Shown one piece after another: positions 5,477 through 12,373 of a DNA stretch of 12,373 nucleotides. The stretch covers positions 1 through 12,373 of the forward strand of contig JAIOTT010000076.1 of assembly GCA_021106655.1 (NCBI GenBank), given 5' to 3'. Positions within the stretch are counted from its first letter, which is position 1, and every line of letters starts with the position of its first letter. A model generated the notes under the pieces. The model searched no databases and was not told the DNA's origin. It was given only the letters and a program-made list of their open reading frames with translations. The translations under genes and the position numbers were made by a program. Source of the DNA: Bacteroidales bacterium. Lineage in GTDB: Bacteria; Bacteroidota; Bacteroidia; Bacteroidales; SMBSF77.

Positions 5477-8437
5477 ATGAAAAAACACATCATTATTCCT
5501 GTATTTCTTTTATTGTCTGGATTTCTGTTTACAAACAGTTTTGCCCAAAAGCATGCTCCGGATTTAACTCAGGAATTGGCAGTTGATCCTAATGTAAGAA
5601 TCGGAACTTTAAAAAATGGTTTAAAATATTATATCAGGGAAAACAAAAAACCTGAAAACAGAGTTGAAATGCGCCTTGTTGTAAATGCAGGTTCCCTTCA
5701 GGAAACCGATGCACAGCAAGGGTTAGCTCATTTTGTAGAGCATATGTGTTTTAATGGTACCAAGAATTTTAAGAAGAATGATCTTATAGATTTCCTTGAA
5801 AAAATGGGGATCAGATTTGGCTCTGGGCTTAATGCATATACCTCATTTGGAGAAACAGTATATAAACTTCAACTTCCTTCAGATGATGAAGAACTTTTGA
5901 ATAAAGGATACCAGGTACTTGAAGACTGGGCTCATAACGTTTCATTTGAAGCTGAAGAGATTGATAAAGAAAGAGGTGTTATAATTGAGGAGTGGAGATT
6001 GGGCCTTAATGCAAATGACAGAATGAGAAAAGAATATATGCCAGTGATCCTTAAAGGGTCAAGGTATGCAGAAAGAATGCCCATCGGGAAAGTTGAAGTA
6101 ATAAAGAAATGTAAACATGATACACTCATCCAGTATTATAAAGATTGGTATCGTCCTGATCTCATGGCAGTTATTATTGTCGGAGATATAGATGCCGAAG
6201 AGGTTGAAAGTAATATAAGGCAACGTTTTGGACAACTTACTAATCCAATTAACCCTAAAAAACATATTGATTACAGCATACCTGGCAATACTGAGCCTCT
6301 TATTGCAATCGCAACTGATAAAGAAGCCACAGCTAATACTGTAAGGGTGTTTTATAAGCATAAACATAAAGTCCCGAAAACACTTGGGGATTATCGTGAG
6401 CTTTTAATGTATCAAATATATAATGGAATTATAAATGATCGTTTGGAAGAGATATCTTATGCAAAAGACGCACCATTTACCAATTCCTATATGTATTATG
6501 GTTCATTCCTGGGGAGGTCATCTGATGCTTATATTGCCAGTGCTAAAGCAAAAGATAATAAGATTGAACAAGCACTTGAAAGACTTTTAATAGAAAATGA
6601 ACGTGTGAAAATGCATGGTTTCACGGAAACTGAATTTTCCCGACAGTTGATGGCGGTTTTAAAAAGATATGAGTCAGCTTTTAAGGAAAAAGATAAAACG
6701 GAGTCACGCAGGTTTATCCGTGAATATATCAACAACTATCTTTCTGAAGACCCTATTCCTGGTATTGAGAATGAGATGGGTTACGTTATGTCACTAATAC
6801 GTAATATCAAACTGGAAGAAATTAATGAATTAGCCGGGAAATGGATAACTAAGGATAACATGGCCATCCTTGTTACAGCACCGGATAAAGAAGGTGTAAA
6901 TGTTCCTGATAAAGCAAAAATTCTTCAAACCATTGCAAACGTTAAAACAACAGAGATTAAGCCATATGTTGATAATGTGAAAGACACACCATTACTTGCT
7001 GAGAAACCTAAGGGTACTGAAATCATTAATAGAAGGGAAATAGATAACATAGCATTGGATGAAAGAGCAATGGATGACGAAGCAATGGATGACAGAGCAA
7101 TTGTTGATAGAACAAGAGATGACAAAGCAAAGGATAAGAGAACAAAGGTTGAAACTGGGTTTACTGAATTAGTTTTTAAAAATGGGGTAAGAGTAATTCT
7201 AAAGCCTACGAATTTTAAGAACGATGAGATATTATTTTCAGCTTATAGTCCGGGAGGGCATTCACTTAGTTATACTGATGAAAATTTCCTTTCTGCTTTC
7301 TATGCTGATAATGTAGTTAAACTAAGTGGTGTTGGAGAATACAGCAAAATCGCCCTGGATAAAAAACTGACAGGGAAAATTGTTAAGGTAAGACCTTATA
7401 TTGATGATTTAACAGAAGGCTTTTCCGGTAGCTGTTCTCCCGATGATCTGGAAACACTCTTACAATTAGTATTCCTTTATTTCGTTCAACCGAATAGAGA
7501 CTGGACTGCTTTTCATCTATGGAAGGAAAAGATGGATAACAGGTATAAACATGTGGACTCCAACCCAATGATGATGTTTTATGATACTCTTTATAAGGTT
7601 ATTACTCAAAATGATCCACGTACAGTTTTTATCCCATCAAAGTCTCAGCTATCAAAAGTCGAATTTGAGATGTTGCATAATTTTTATGATGAAAGGTTCA
7701 GTGATGCCAGCGATTTTACATTTTTTCTTGTTGGAAATTTTGATGAAAAGCGGATAACAGAAATGCTTAAATCATACCTTGGCGGATTACCTTCAACCGG
7801 TCGCGAAGAAACCTGGAATAATGTAGAACCTTTGTTTCCTGCAGGCATTACTGAAGTTACATTACGAAAAGGCGTGGAAGATAAGAGTATGGTGGCTATT
7901 GTAATGTCAAATAAATTTGATTGGGAAAAAAGAAACAGCCTGATTATTAAAATGTTAATGAGAGCACTTTCTACAAATCTTCGCGAATCTATGCGAGAAG
8001 ACCAAAGTGGAGTTTATGGAGTAAGAGCGATAGCTCAAACTAAACAATATCCTGAAACAGAATGCACCGTTTTCGTGAATTTCGGCTGCAAACCTGATAA
8101 TGTGGATCAACTGGTAAGTACTGTGTTCGATGAAATGACCAAACTAAAAAATCAGGGACCTGACAAAGAGGATTATTTGAAAGTAGCAGAAATTCTTATC
8201 CGTGAAAGAGAAACTGACCTTGGGAAAAATAAATTTTGGATAAATGAACTTGAATCCGATTATTATAATAATGATAAGCCGGTATTTAATTTTGAAGAAT
8301 ATAAGAGTTTGGTAAAAAGCATTACAATGAAAGAAATAGCTGAAGCAGCTAATATGTTTTTTACTACTGATAGTTATGTGAAAGTTGTTTTAATGCCAGA
8401 AAAGAAAGCTAAGGGTAAAAAGAAGAAGAAGAAATAA
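5477..8437 (+). CDS. Secreted M16 family zinc metallopeptidase, two-half form
   Basis: This 986-residue protein is a pitrilysin-type peptidase, expected to degrade peptides in the periplasm. A signal peptide covers residues 1-23, with likely cleavage after NSFA before Q24. The inverted zinc motif HFVEH is at 85-89 (H85 and H89 bind zinc, E88 is the catalytic base). The third ligand lies in ERGVIIEE (165-172), most likely E172. The N-terminal half (about 40-510) is therefore active. The C-terminal half (about 562-970) lacks the zinc motif, as usual, but keeps the M16_C features FTFFLVGNFDEKRI and LRESMREDQSGVYGV, where the latter holds the conserved substrate-binding R and Y region. The two halves are joined by a charged linker made of 15-bp repeats (7052-7156). 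The end is very basic (EKKAKGKKKKKK). No type IX C-terminal sorting domain is seen. The acyltransferase gene follows after 23 bp, probably in the same transcript. Confidence 0.93.
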   Translation: MKKHIIIPVFLLLSGFLFTNSFAQKHAPDLTQELAVDPNVRIGTLKNGLKYYIRENKKPENRVEMRLVVNAGSLQETDAQQGLAHFVEHMCFNGTKNFKKNDLIDFLEKMGIRFGSGLNAYTSFGETVYKLQLPSDDEELLNKGYQVLEDWAHNVSFEAEEIDKERGVIIEEWRLGLNANDRMRKEYMPVILKGSRYAERMPIGKVEVIKKCKHDTLIQYYKDWYRPDLMAVIIVGDIDAEEVESNIRQRFGQLTNPINPKKHIDYSIPGNTEPLIAIATDKEATANTVRVFYKHKHKVPKTLGDYRELLMYQIYNGIINDRLEEISYAKDAPFTNSYMYYGSFLGRSSDAYIASAKAKDNKIEQALERLLIENERVKMHGFTETEFSRQLMAVLKRYESAFKEKDKTESRRFIREYINNYLSEDPIPGIENEMGYVMSLIRNIKLEEINELAGKWITKDNMAILVTAPDKEGVNVPDKAKILQTIANVKTTEIKPYVDNVKDTPLLAEKPKGTEIINRREIDNIALDERAMDDEAMDDRAIVDRTRDDKAKDKRTKVETGFTELVFKNGVRVILKPTNFKNDEILFSAYSPGGHSLSYTDENFLSAFYADNVVKLSGVGEYSKIALDKKLTGKIVKVRPYIDDLTEGFSGSCSPDDLETLLQLVFLYFVQPNRDWTAFHLWKEKMDNRYKHVDSNPMMMFYDTLYKVITQNDPRTVFIPSKSQLSKVEFEMLHNFYDERFSDASDFTFFLVGNFDEKRITEMLKSYLGGLPSTGREETWNNVEPLFPAGITEVTLRKGVEDKSMVAIVMSNKFDWEKRNSLIIKMLMRALSTNLRESMREDQSGVYGVRAIAQTKQYPETECTVFVNFGCKPDNVDQLVSTVFDEMTKLKNQGPDKEDYLKVAEILIRERETDLGKNKFWINELESDYYNNDKPVFNFEEYKSLVKSITMKEIAEAANMFFTTDSYVKVVLMPEKKAKGKKKKKK
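7052..7156 (+). repeat. 15-bp coding minisatellite in the M16 linker, 7 units
   Basis: Seven in-frame 15-bp units encode ALDER, AMDDE, AMDDR, AIVDR, TRDDK, AKDKR and TKVET (residues 526-560). Units two and three (7067 and 7082) differ at only two of fifteen bases, and the others are more decayed. Because the unit is a multiple of three, gain or loss of copies would only change the linker length between the two M16 halves. Confidence 0.8.
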
Positions 8438-8460
8438 TTTTAGCTTCGAATAATTGATGT

Positions 8461-9033
8461 ATGCTTAAGTTGATCTCAAAATTAATATTATGGATCTTTG
8501 GATGGAAAGTGAAGGGCCAGATGCCTCAGGGGATCAATAAGTGTGTTATTATTGTAGCACCACATACAAGCAATTTGGATTTTATTCTTGGCCGGCTTTC
8601 ATTTTTTACTATTGAGGCAAAGGTAAAATTTTTAATAAAAAAGGAAGCTTTCAAATTTCCTTTTAAAAGGGTTTTAAAATTATGGGGAGGTATCCCGGTC
8701 AACAGGGGTAGTAAAAATAATCTTGTTAGCGAGATTGCAGAGTTATTTGATAAGTATGATTCACTCCTTGTTACTATTACTCCTGAAGGAACTCGCAGGT
8801 TAAATCATAAGTGGAAGAAGGGGTTTTATCATATAGCGGCAAAGGCCAATATTCCAATTATTCTGGGGTTTCTTGATTATAAAAATAAATGTTGCGGATT
8901 GGGACCTATAATGGATGTAAGTGGAGATTATGATAAAGATTTAAGAGAGATAGAAAAGTTTTACCTTGACAAAACCGCACGACATCCGGAGAATTTTAAT
9001 CTTAGCCCACTTAACTTAAGTGTATCAGAATAA
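8461..9033 (+). CDS. PlsC-like 1-acylglycerol-3-phosphate acyltransferase family protein
   Basis: This small protein of 190 residues belongs to the lysophospholipid acyltransferase superfamily. It has the catalytic HX4D motif (H35-T-S-N-L-D40), the second block GGIPVNRG (76-83), the substrate-binding block TPEGTRR (107-113) and the fourth block IPIILGFLDY (131-140). Members transfer an acyl chain to a lysophospholipid or related acceptor at the inner membrane. The N-terminus (LISKLILWIFGW) is hydrophobic enough to touch the membrane. The protein is shorter than typical PlsC, and this short subgroup has no firmly known acceptor, so I give no gene symbol. The start is ATG 8461, 23 bp after the M16 gene. 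The 3' end overlaps the convergent cysteate synthase gene by 9 bp. A link to sulfonolipid or ornithine-lipid acylation is possible but not shown. Confidence 0.9.
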   Translation: MLKLISKLILWIFGWKVKGQMPQGINKCVIIVAPHTSNLDFILGRLSFFTIEAKVKFLIKKEAFKFPFKRVLKLWGGIPVNRGSKNNLVSEIAELFDKYDSLLVTITPEGTRRLNHKWKKGFYHIAAKANIPIILGFLDYKNKCCGLGPIMDVSGDYDKDLREIEKFYLDKTARHPENFNLSPLNLSVSE

Positions 9034-10317
9034 TCTTTTTAACTTTGATCTGACCTCTACAGGATCTGGATCAATATCGAAAACCAGTGAGGGCTTCAGG
9101 AAAAACAGAACATTGTCATTCATAAAACGTTCCTCTCCCCCACCAGTGATATTAAGCATTATTACTGCATCTTTATCCAGGTCTTTTTCATTAGCTGCGC
9201 TGATCAGTGTTGCAGTAGCTATAGCAGCTGCAGGATGAATATCAATTCCTTCAGTTTCTTCAAAAATTGCAGCAGCTTTATGAGCATCTTCATTACTGGC
9301 GATTAGTACATCTCCATCAGTATCTGTTAAAGCATCAAACAAACCTCCGCATATCGGATAATTGGGTTTACGGTTTGTCAGGACTTTAGCAACTACTTGT
9401 TCCACCTGTGCCCGGGCATGTTTATCATCCATAGGAAATATTTCTCTTGATCCGGCTTTCCAGGCATCATACAATGGGATGAATGGAGTATTTTGTGAGA
9501 CCATTAATTTCATTTTATGATCTCCATATCTACCATCTTCTATCAGTCTCAGGTTTGCTTCCCATGCAGAAATTGCACCTGTTCCACTTCCAACAGCCTG
9601 GAAATAATAATCAGGGATCCTCCCAATTGTAGTTGCTGCAGAAAGAACCGTAGTGCCCATGCCATCCCGTCTGCCAATATTTTTTGCTCCTCCTTCAGGG
9701 ATAAAACCTTCAAACTGTGAAACGATATTTGATAAATGTATTGCATCAAAATAGTCACTTCCTGTACGGGTAACTATCAACTTAACACAATCATTTAGAG
9801 GTTCATCAAACCATAAAGTATTTATATAATCTTCAGGTACACATAATAAAAGAGGGATATTATTATCTGAACATACTTTTGCAAACGATCTTGAGGTATT
9901 TCCGGCAGATGCAACAACAAGAGTCTTCTTGTTCATATTTTCCATACGGGCACAAACAACGTATGCTTCTGTTTCTTTAAAGGAACAGCTTTTCATCATC
10001 GCTCCCTTTTCGGGCCAGTAACCACTAAAGGTTATATACAAATTTGATAAACCTAATTTCTTTGCTAACCCCTTACTTTTATAGGTAATCGGTGAAGCTG
10101 AATCATTTAACATTTTCTTCACAGGCAGCCAGTCGGCAAATTTGTATATTCCGTATGAATCATCCTTAAGCTCTAATTGCTGTTTCTCGTATATTGCACG
10201 AATTAAAGTGGGTTTATCCTCACCGGGTGCTTCCAGTATCCATCCGGAATCTTCAAAAATATTTCCAGTAGATAAAGACTTCAGCAAATAATTAGTTTGT
10301 GGTATATTTTTTATCAT
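9025..10317 (-). CDS. Cysteate synthase-like PLP enzyme (threonine synthase fold)
   Basis: The protein is a fold-type II PLP enzyme close to threonine synthase. It resembles cysteate synthase, which makes L-cysteate from phosphoserine and sulfite. Numbered from ATG 10317 (430 residues): YKFADWLPV (58-66), YITFSGYWPEKGA (94-106), the PLP lysine in CSFKE (K114), the phosphate-contacting loop SAGNTSR (137-143), GSGTGA (243-248) and a C-terminal NITGGGEERF. The GYWPE(K/R)GA and CSFKE segments fit the archaeal coenzyme M cysteate synthases as I remember them, whereas ordinary threonine synthase has a TGSFKDRG-type motif. In Bacteroidota, cysteate feeds capnine-type sulfonolipids, so that is the likely role; threonine synthase is the main alternative. 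The frame can be extended eight codons to a TTG at 10341, but a promoter element at 10346-10353 puts transcription start close to that TTG, so ATG 10317 is preferred. The M14 peptidase gene lies 69 bp upstream. Confidence 0.78.
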   Translation of the reverse strand: MIKNIPQTNYLLKSLSTGNIFEDSGWILEAPGEDKPTLIRAIYEKQQLELKDDSYGIYKFADWLPVKKMLNDSASPITYKSKGLAKKLGLSNLYITFSGYWPEKGAMMKSCSFKETEAYVVCARMENMNKKTLVVASAGNTSRSFAKVCSDNNIPLLLCVPEDYINTLWFDEPLNDCVKLIVTRTGSDYFDAIHLSNIVSQFEGFIPEGGAKNIGRRDGMGTTVLSAATTIGRIPDYYFQAVGSGTGAISAWEANLRLIEDGRYGDHKMKLMVSQNTPFIPLYDAWKAGSREIFPMDDKHARAQVEQVVAKVLTNRKPNYPICGGLFDALTDTDGDVLIASNEDAHKAAAIFEETEGIDIHPAAAIATATLISAANEKDLDKDAVIMLNITGGGEERFMNDNVLFFLKPSLVFDIDPDPVEVRSKLKRLF

Positions 10318-10345
10318 ATTTTGATTATTCAGAATTTTCAAGCAG

Positions 10346-10353
10346 CAAAAGTA
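10346..10353 (-). promoter_or_regulatory. Likely -7 promoter element of the cysteate synthase gene
   Basis: On the minus strand this reads TACTTTTG, a match to the Bacteroidota TAnnTTTG -7 element. Transcription would start near 10339, giving a leader of about 22 bases to ATG 10317. I find no good TTTG -33 element at the expected distance. If real, it gives the gene its own promoter in addition to any read-through from the M14 gene. Confidence 0.45.
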
Positions 10354-10386
10354 AATAAAATTGATTTATTTTTATTTATTTGACTG

Positions 10387-12177
10387 TTATTCCTTACATT
10401 GATACAACGGTAATTTAATATCATCATTGATGCGTCCTACAGGATAACGATTAAATCGTTTGTCTGCCCATTCACTATTATAATAAATATAAGCTAGTTG
10501 TTTCCTGTGATTTGATGCAAACTCCTTATCTTCTTTTCTTTTCCGCTCAAACTCTGCATTGAATTCCGGGTGTTCCTGAAGATATCTTTTAGCGTTTTTC
10601 TCAAAACCATAAGATGAAAAATACTCTCGGCTTTCCAGACAAGGATCAAAGAAATTCCACCTGAAGAATGAATCTTTAGCTTTTGGCTCAAGCATACTAA
10701 CTATATATTTATTGCTTTCCTGGTTAAGAAGAATAACATAATCTCCCTCATAATATTTAATTAATTGTTGTTCAGTAGTGTATTCCACTTTATTGTGAAA
10801 CCAATGTCCATTATAAGCTTTACTACTGTTCTCATGTTCCGTTATATAATATACTTCAAGCTGAAGAGCAGTATCTTTACTTAAGCGAAACATATTTATT
10901 TTATTCAGCTTCATACGTTCTATTACCTCTGACCAGGCTTGAGGAATAATATACATTTTCGGACTTGTTACAAAATTTTCAGGGAGAGCATGATCATAAA
11001 AAGGTATCTCTTTCTGAAAGGGTCTGTCTGTGTCATAACCAAATCTTTCTACACCGGTAACCAGGCTTATTTCCATATCACTTTCATAACCCTTAAAATT
11101 TATTAATTTGTATTCATTGGTATCAAGACGGAAGGTGAGGGCAAATTCTTTCTGGTTTTTTGTTATTTCATTTGCAGCTGCTCTTTTCTCTGCAATTACT
11201 TCATTGTTCTCGTGTGTAAACTCTACGAGAGCAATAATAAAATTATATGCTGAACGAACCCTGTCGGAATATTTTTTGTAAACATGATTTTCTGATAAAA
11301 AACCAAGTGTATTAAAAAGAGACACATAACCGGTTGAGAATCTTGGAGGAGAAACCAGATTTGCTATTCCCTGTTCCGGTTTTCTTTTGAAGAACCCTAC
11401 ATATGGTATCATTTCATATTCACCTTCTGCCATTTTTTTATATAAGTCCGGAATCATTTTATTATAATAGAAATCTCCAAGTACATCCGGTAAAACAACC
11501 GGGTTTGCGGTTATGAGAGTAATAGCATATTGATGTTCAGAGCCGTTAGTAGTGTGTGTATCAAGAAATACATCAGGCTTCCAGATATGAAATATTCCGG
11601 CAAAGGATTTGGCATTTTCTGTATCCATTTTTACAAAGTCTCTGTTCAGGTCAAGATTTCTTGCGTTACCACGGTAACCACACTTTTTAGGAGAGGTTTG
11701 GCCGGTACGGTGCCATGCACTTCTGTCGAGACAGCCTCCAATATTATATACAGGTATTATACAGATCACTGTGTTAACCAGAACATCTGCAAGGCTCTCC
11801 TTATTTCTTAAAATATCATCAGCAAATTGAAGGCTTGCATCAATACCGCAAGGTTCACCTGGATGAATACCATTGTTTATCATTACTATCCGTTTATTCT
11901 TTTTGCGTATTGAGGCTGCATCAAAATCTCCATCACTAGAAATAACAAATAAATGCAGCGGTTTCCCAATATCTGTTTTACCATATTCCAACAAGTCTGC
12001 TACAGGGTAGAAATCAGCAAGTTTAGTGTACATTTCGATTACCTCATAATAAGTAGGAGTATAATCTTCATCGTATTTAAGTTGGATTAAATCATGTGTA
12101 GATTTTTTTTTAGTTTCTGAGCAACTACTTAAAACATAAATCAATACAGTTAGAGCTAAATATATTTTGAACTTCAT
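10387..12177 (-). CDS. Lipoprotein M14 family zinc carboxypeptidase
   Basis: The 596-residue product is a metallocarboxypeptidase that would trim C-terminal residues from peptides or from cell-wall peptides outside the cytoplasm. A lipoprotein signal ends in the lipobox VLSSC, with C19 as the modified cysteine. The residues behind it (SETKKKS) are not acidic in the way of known surface-export signals, so the periplasm is likelier than the surface. Zinc ligands are H105 and E108 in IHPGEPCG and H208 in LDTHTTNG. The substrate-binding stretch is RNLDLNRDF (173-181), and E296 in LSENHVYK is the likely catalytic glutamate. The peptidase domain therefore covers about 40-330. The remaining 260 residues are a C-terminal region that I do not recognise, rich in aromatic and charged residues. 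The ATG at 12177 is set by the signal peptide. The gene probably has its own promoter (12210-12217), and cysteate synthase follows on the same strand. Confidence 0.92.
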   Translation of the reverse strand: MKFKIYLALTVLIYVLSSCSETKKKSTHDLIQLKYDEDYTPTYYEVIEMYTKLADFYPVADLLEYGKTDIGKPLHLFVISSDGDFDAASIRKKNKRIVMINNGIHPGEPCGIDASLQFADDILRNKESLADVLVNTVICIIPVYNIGGCLDRSAWHRTGQTSPKKCGYRGNARNLDLNRDFVKMDTENAKSFAGIFHIWKPDVFLDTHTTNGSEHQYAITLITANPVVLPDVLGDFYYNKMIPDLYKKMAEGEYEMIPYVGFFKRKPEQGIANLVSPPRFSTGYVSLFNTLGFLSENHVYKKYSDRVRSAYNFIIALVEFTHENNEVIAEKRAAANEITKNQKEFALTFRLDTNEYKLINFKGYESDMEISLVTGVERFGYDTDRPFQKEIPFYDHALPENFVTSPKMYIIPQAWSEVIERMKLNKINMFRLSKDTALQLEVYYITEHENSSKAYNGHWFHNKVEYTTEQQLIKYYEGDYVILLNQESNKYIVSMLEPKAKDSFFRWNFFDPCLESREYFSSYGFEKNAKRYLQEHPEFNAEFERKRKEDKEFASNHRKQLAYIYYNSEWADKRFNRYPVGRINDDIKLPLYQCKE

Positions 12178-12209
12178 ATTGATAGATTAGGATTAAAAAT
12201 TTATTTAGA

Positions 12210-12217
12210 CAAATGTA
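12210..12217 (-). promoter_or_regulatory. Likely -7 promoter element of the M14 peptidase gene
   Basis: On the minus strand this reads TACATTTG, a match to TAnnTTTG. It would start transcription near 12203, about 26 bases before ATG 12177, a spacing like that at the cysteate synthase gene. The -33 region is only T-rich, without a clear TTTG. Confidence 0.45.
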
Positions 12218-12235
12218 ATATAATCCTTGGAAAAA

Positions 12236-12271
12236 AGTACTTATAGTGCCTTGAGTACTTAGAGTATTTTG
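12236..12271. repeat. Degenerate 9-bp tandem repeat, 4 units
   Basis: Four adjacent 9-bp units can be read: AGTACTTAT (12236), AGTGCCTTG (12245), AGTACTTAG (12254) and AGTATTTTG (12263). All start with AGT, and the first and third differ by one base. The repeat lies between the M14 gene and the gene at the right edge, just upstream of the M14 promoter element. It is not a hairpin and is not a CRISPR array. Confidence 0.6.
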
Positions 12272-12312
12272 AGGGGGAATAATTGCAAGAAAGATGAGAT
12301 TGGAATAAATTA

Positions 12313-12373
12313 TTACTTATATCCAAATAACATGGAGTAGATGATCAATATAACTAGCGCCAATCCAAGTGAA
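12313..12373 (-). CDS. C-terminal end of a membrane protein, cut by the window edge
   Basis: Reading inward from the right edge on the minus strand gives SLGLALVILIIYSMLFGYK followed by TAA at 12313-12315. This is 15 or more hydrophobic residues and then a short polar tail ending in lysine, a typical last transmembrane segment with the end in the cytoplasm. Only 19 codons are visible, so the family cannot be named. That this is a gene at all rests on the hydrophobic pattern. The gene would run in the same direction as the M14 gene. Confidence 0.5.
   Translation of the reverse strand, partial: SLGLALVILIIYSMLFGYK

Noticed and set aside
9009..9019. CTTAA-C-TTAAG inverted repeat near the convergent gene ends
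   Set aside because: The arms are five bases with a one-base loop, which cannot fold as a terminator, and it lies in coding sequence.
8461..10317. Acyltransferase plus cysteate synthase as a joint sulfonolipid cluster
   Set aside because: The genes are convergent and not co-transcribed, and the known acylation of cysteate uses a different enzyme family. The link is too weak to claim.
10318..10341. TTG start eight codons upstream for the cysteate synthase
   Set aside because: The -7 element at 10346-10353 would put transcription start at or inside this TTG, and an ATG lies in frame at 10317.
10352..10380. AT-only inverted repeat between the M14 and cysteate synthase genes, possible terminator
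   Set aside because: The stem is made only of A and T with no stable GC pairs, and low complexity alone explains it. A promoter element overlaps the same stretch.
11530..11811. Open frame of 93 codons on the plus strand inside the M14 gene
   Set aside because: It lies opposite the zinc-site codons of the peptidase, whose coding sense is certain from its motifs.

Overview
This is an AT-rich, gene-dense stretch of a chromosome that looks like Bacteroidota. The evidence is a ubiE-porT gene pair (PorT belongs to the Bacteroidota type IX secretion and gliding machinery), a DnaX with the C-terminal end typical of this phylum, TAnnTTTG-type -7 promoter elements in front of three genes, little Shine-Dalgarno signal, TTG start codons, and short tandem intergenic repeats. 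I cannot name the genus from the sequence.

Layout, left to right. Bases 2-1006 hold the 3' part of an AlbA_2/RecG-like ATP-binding regulator, cut by the window edge. A 359-bp non-coding stretch with several short direct repeats follows (1007-1365). A plus-strand block comes next: menaquinone methyltransferase (1366-2073), PorT (2161-2880), a conserved protein of unknown function (2910-3611) and DnaX, the clamp-loader tau/gamma subunit (3626-5356). After a 120-bp AT-rich gap with a perfect 16-bp palindrome there is a secreted double-domain M16 zinc peptidase (5477-8437), with a PlsC-like acyltransferase 23 bp downstream (8461-9033). The last part lies on the minus strand: a cysteate-synthase-like PLP enzyme (9025-10317), whose 3' end overlaps the acyltransferase by 9 bp in a convergent arrangement, then a lipoprotein M14 zinc carboxypeptidase (10387-12177), and at the right edge the last 19 codons of a membrane protein (12313-12373).

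Most genes are housekeeping or envelope functions: quinone synthesis, type IX secretion, DNA replication, peptide turnover in the periplasm, and lipid metabolism. The cysteate synthase homolog suggests that the cell may make cysteate for sulfonolipids (capnine type), which several Bacteroidota contain; no other gene of that pathway is visible here.

I see no clear new multi-gene system, CRISPR array, transposon or RNA gene. The most notable signal is a run of 13 A inside dnaX, exactly at the boundary between the ATPase/oligomerisation core and the tau-specific tail, with stop codons in both other frames within 21 bases. It looks like a slippage site for making a short gamma-type product. Second in interest are a 15-bp coding minisatellite in the linker of the M16 peptidase and the cysteate synthase itself.
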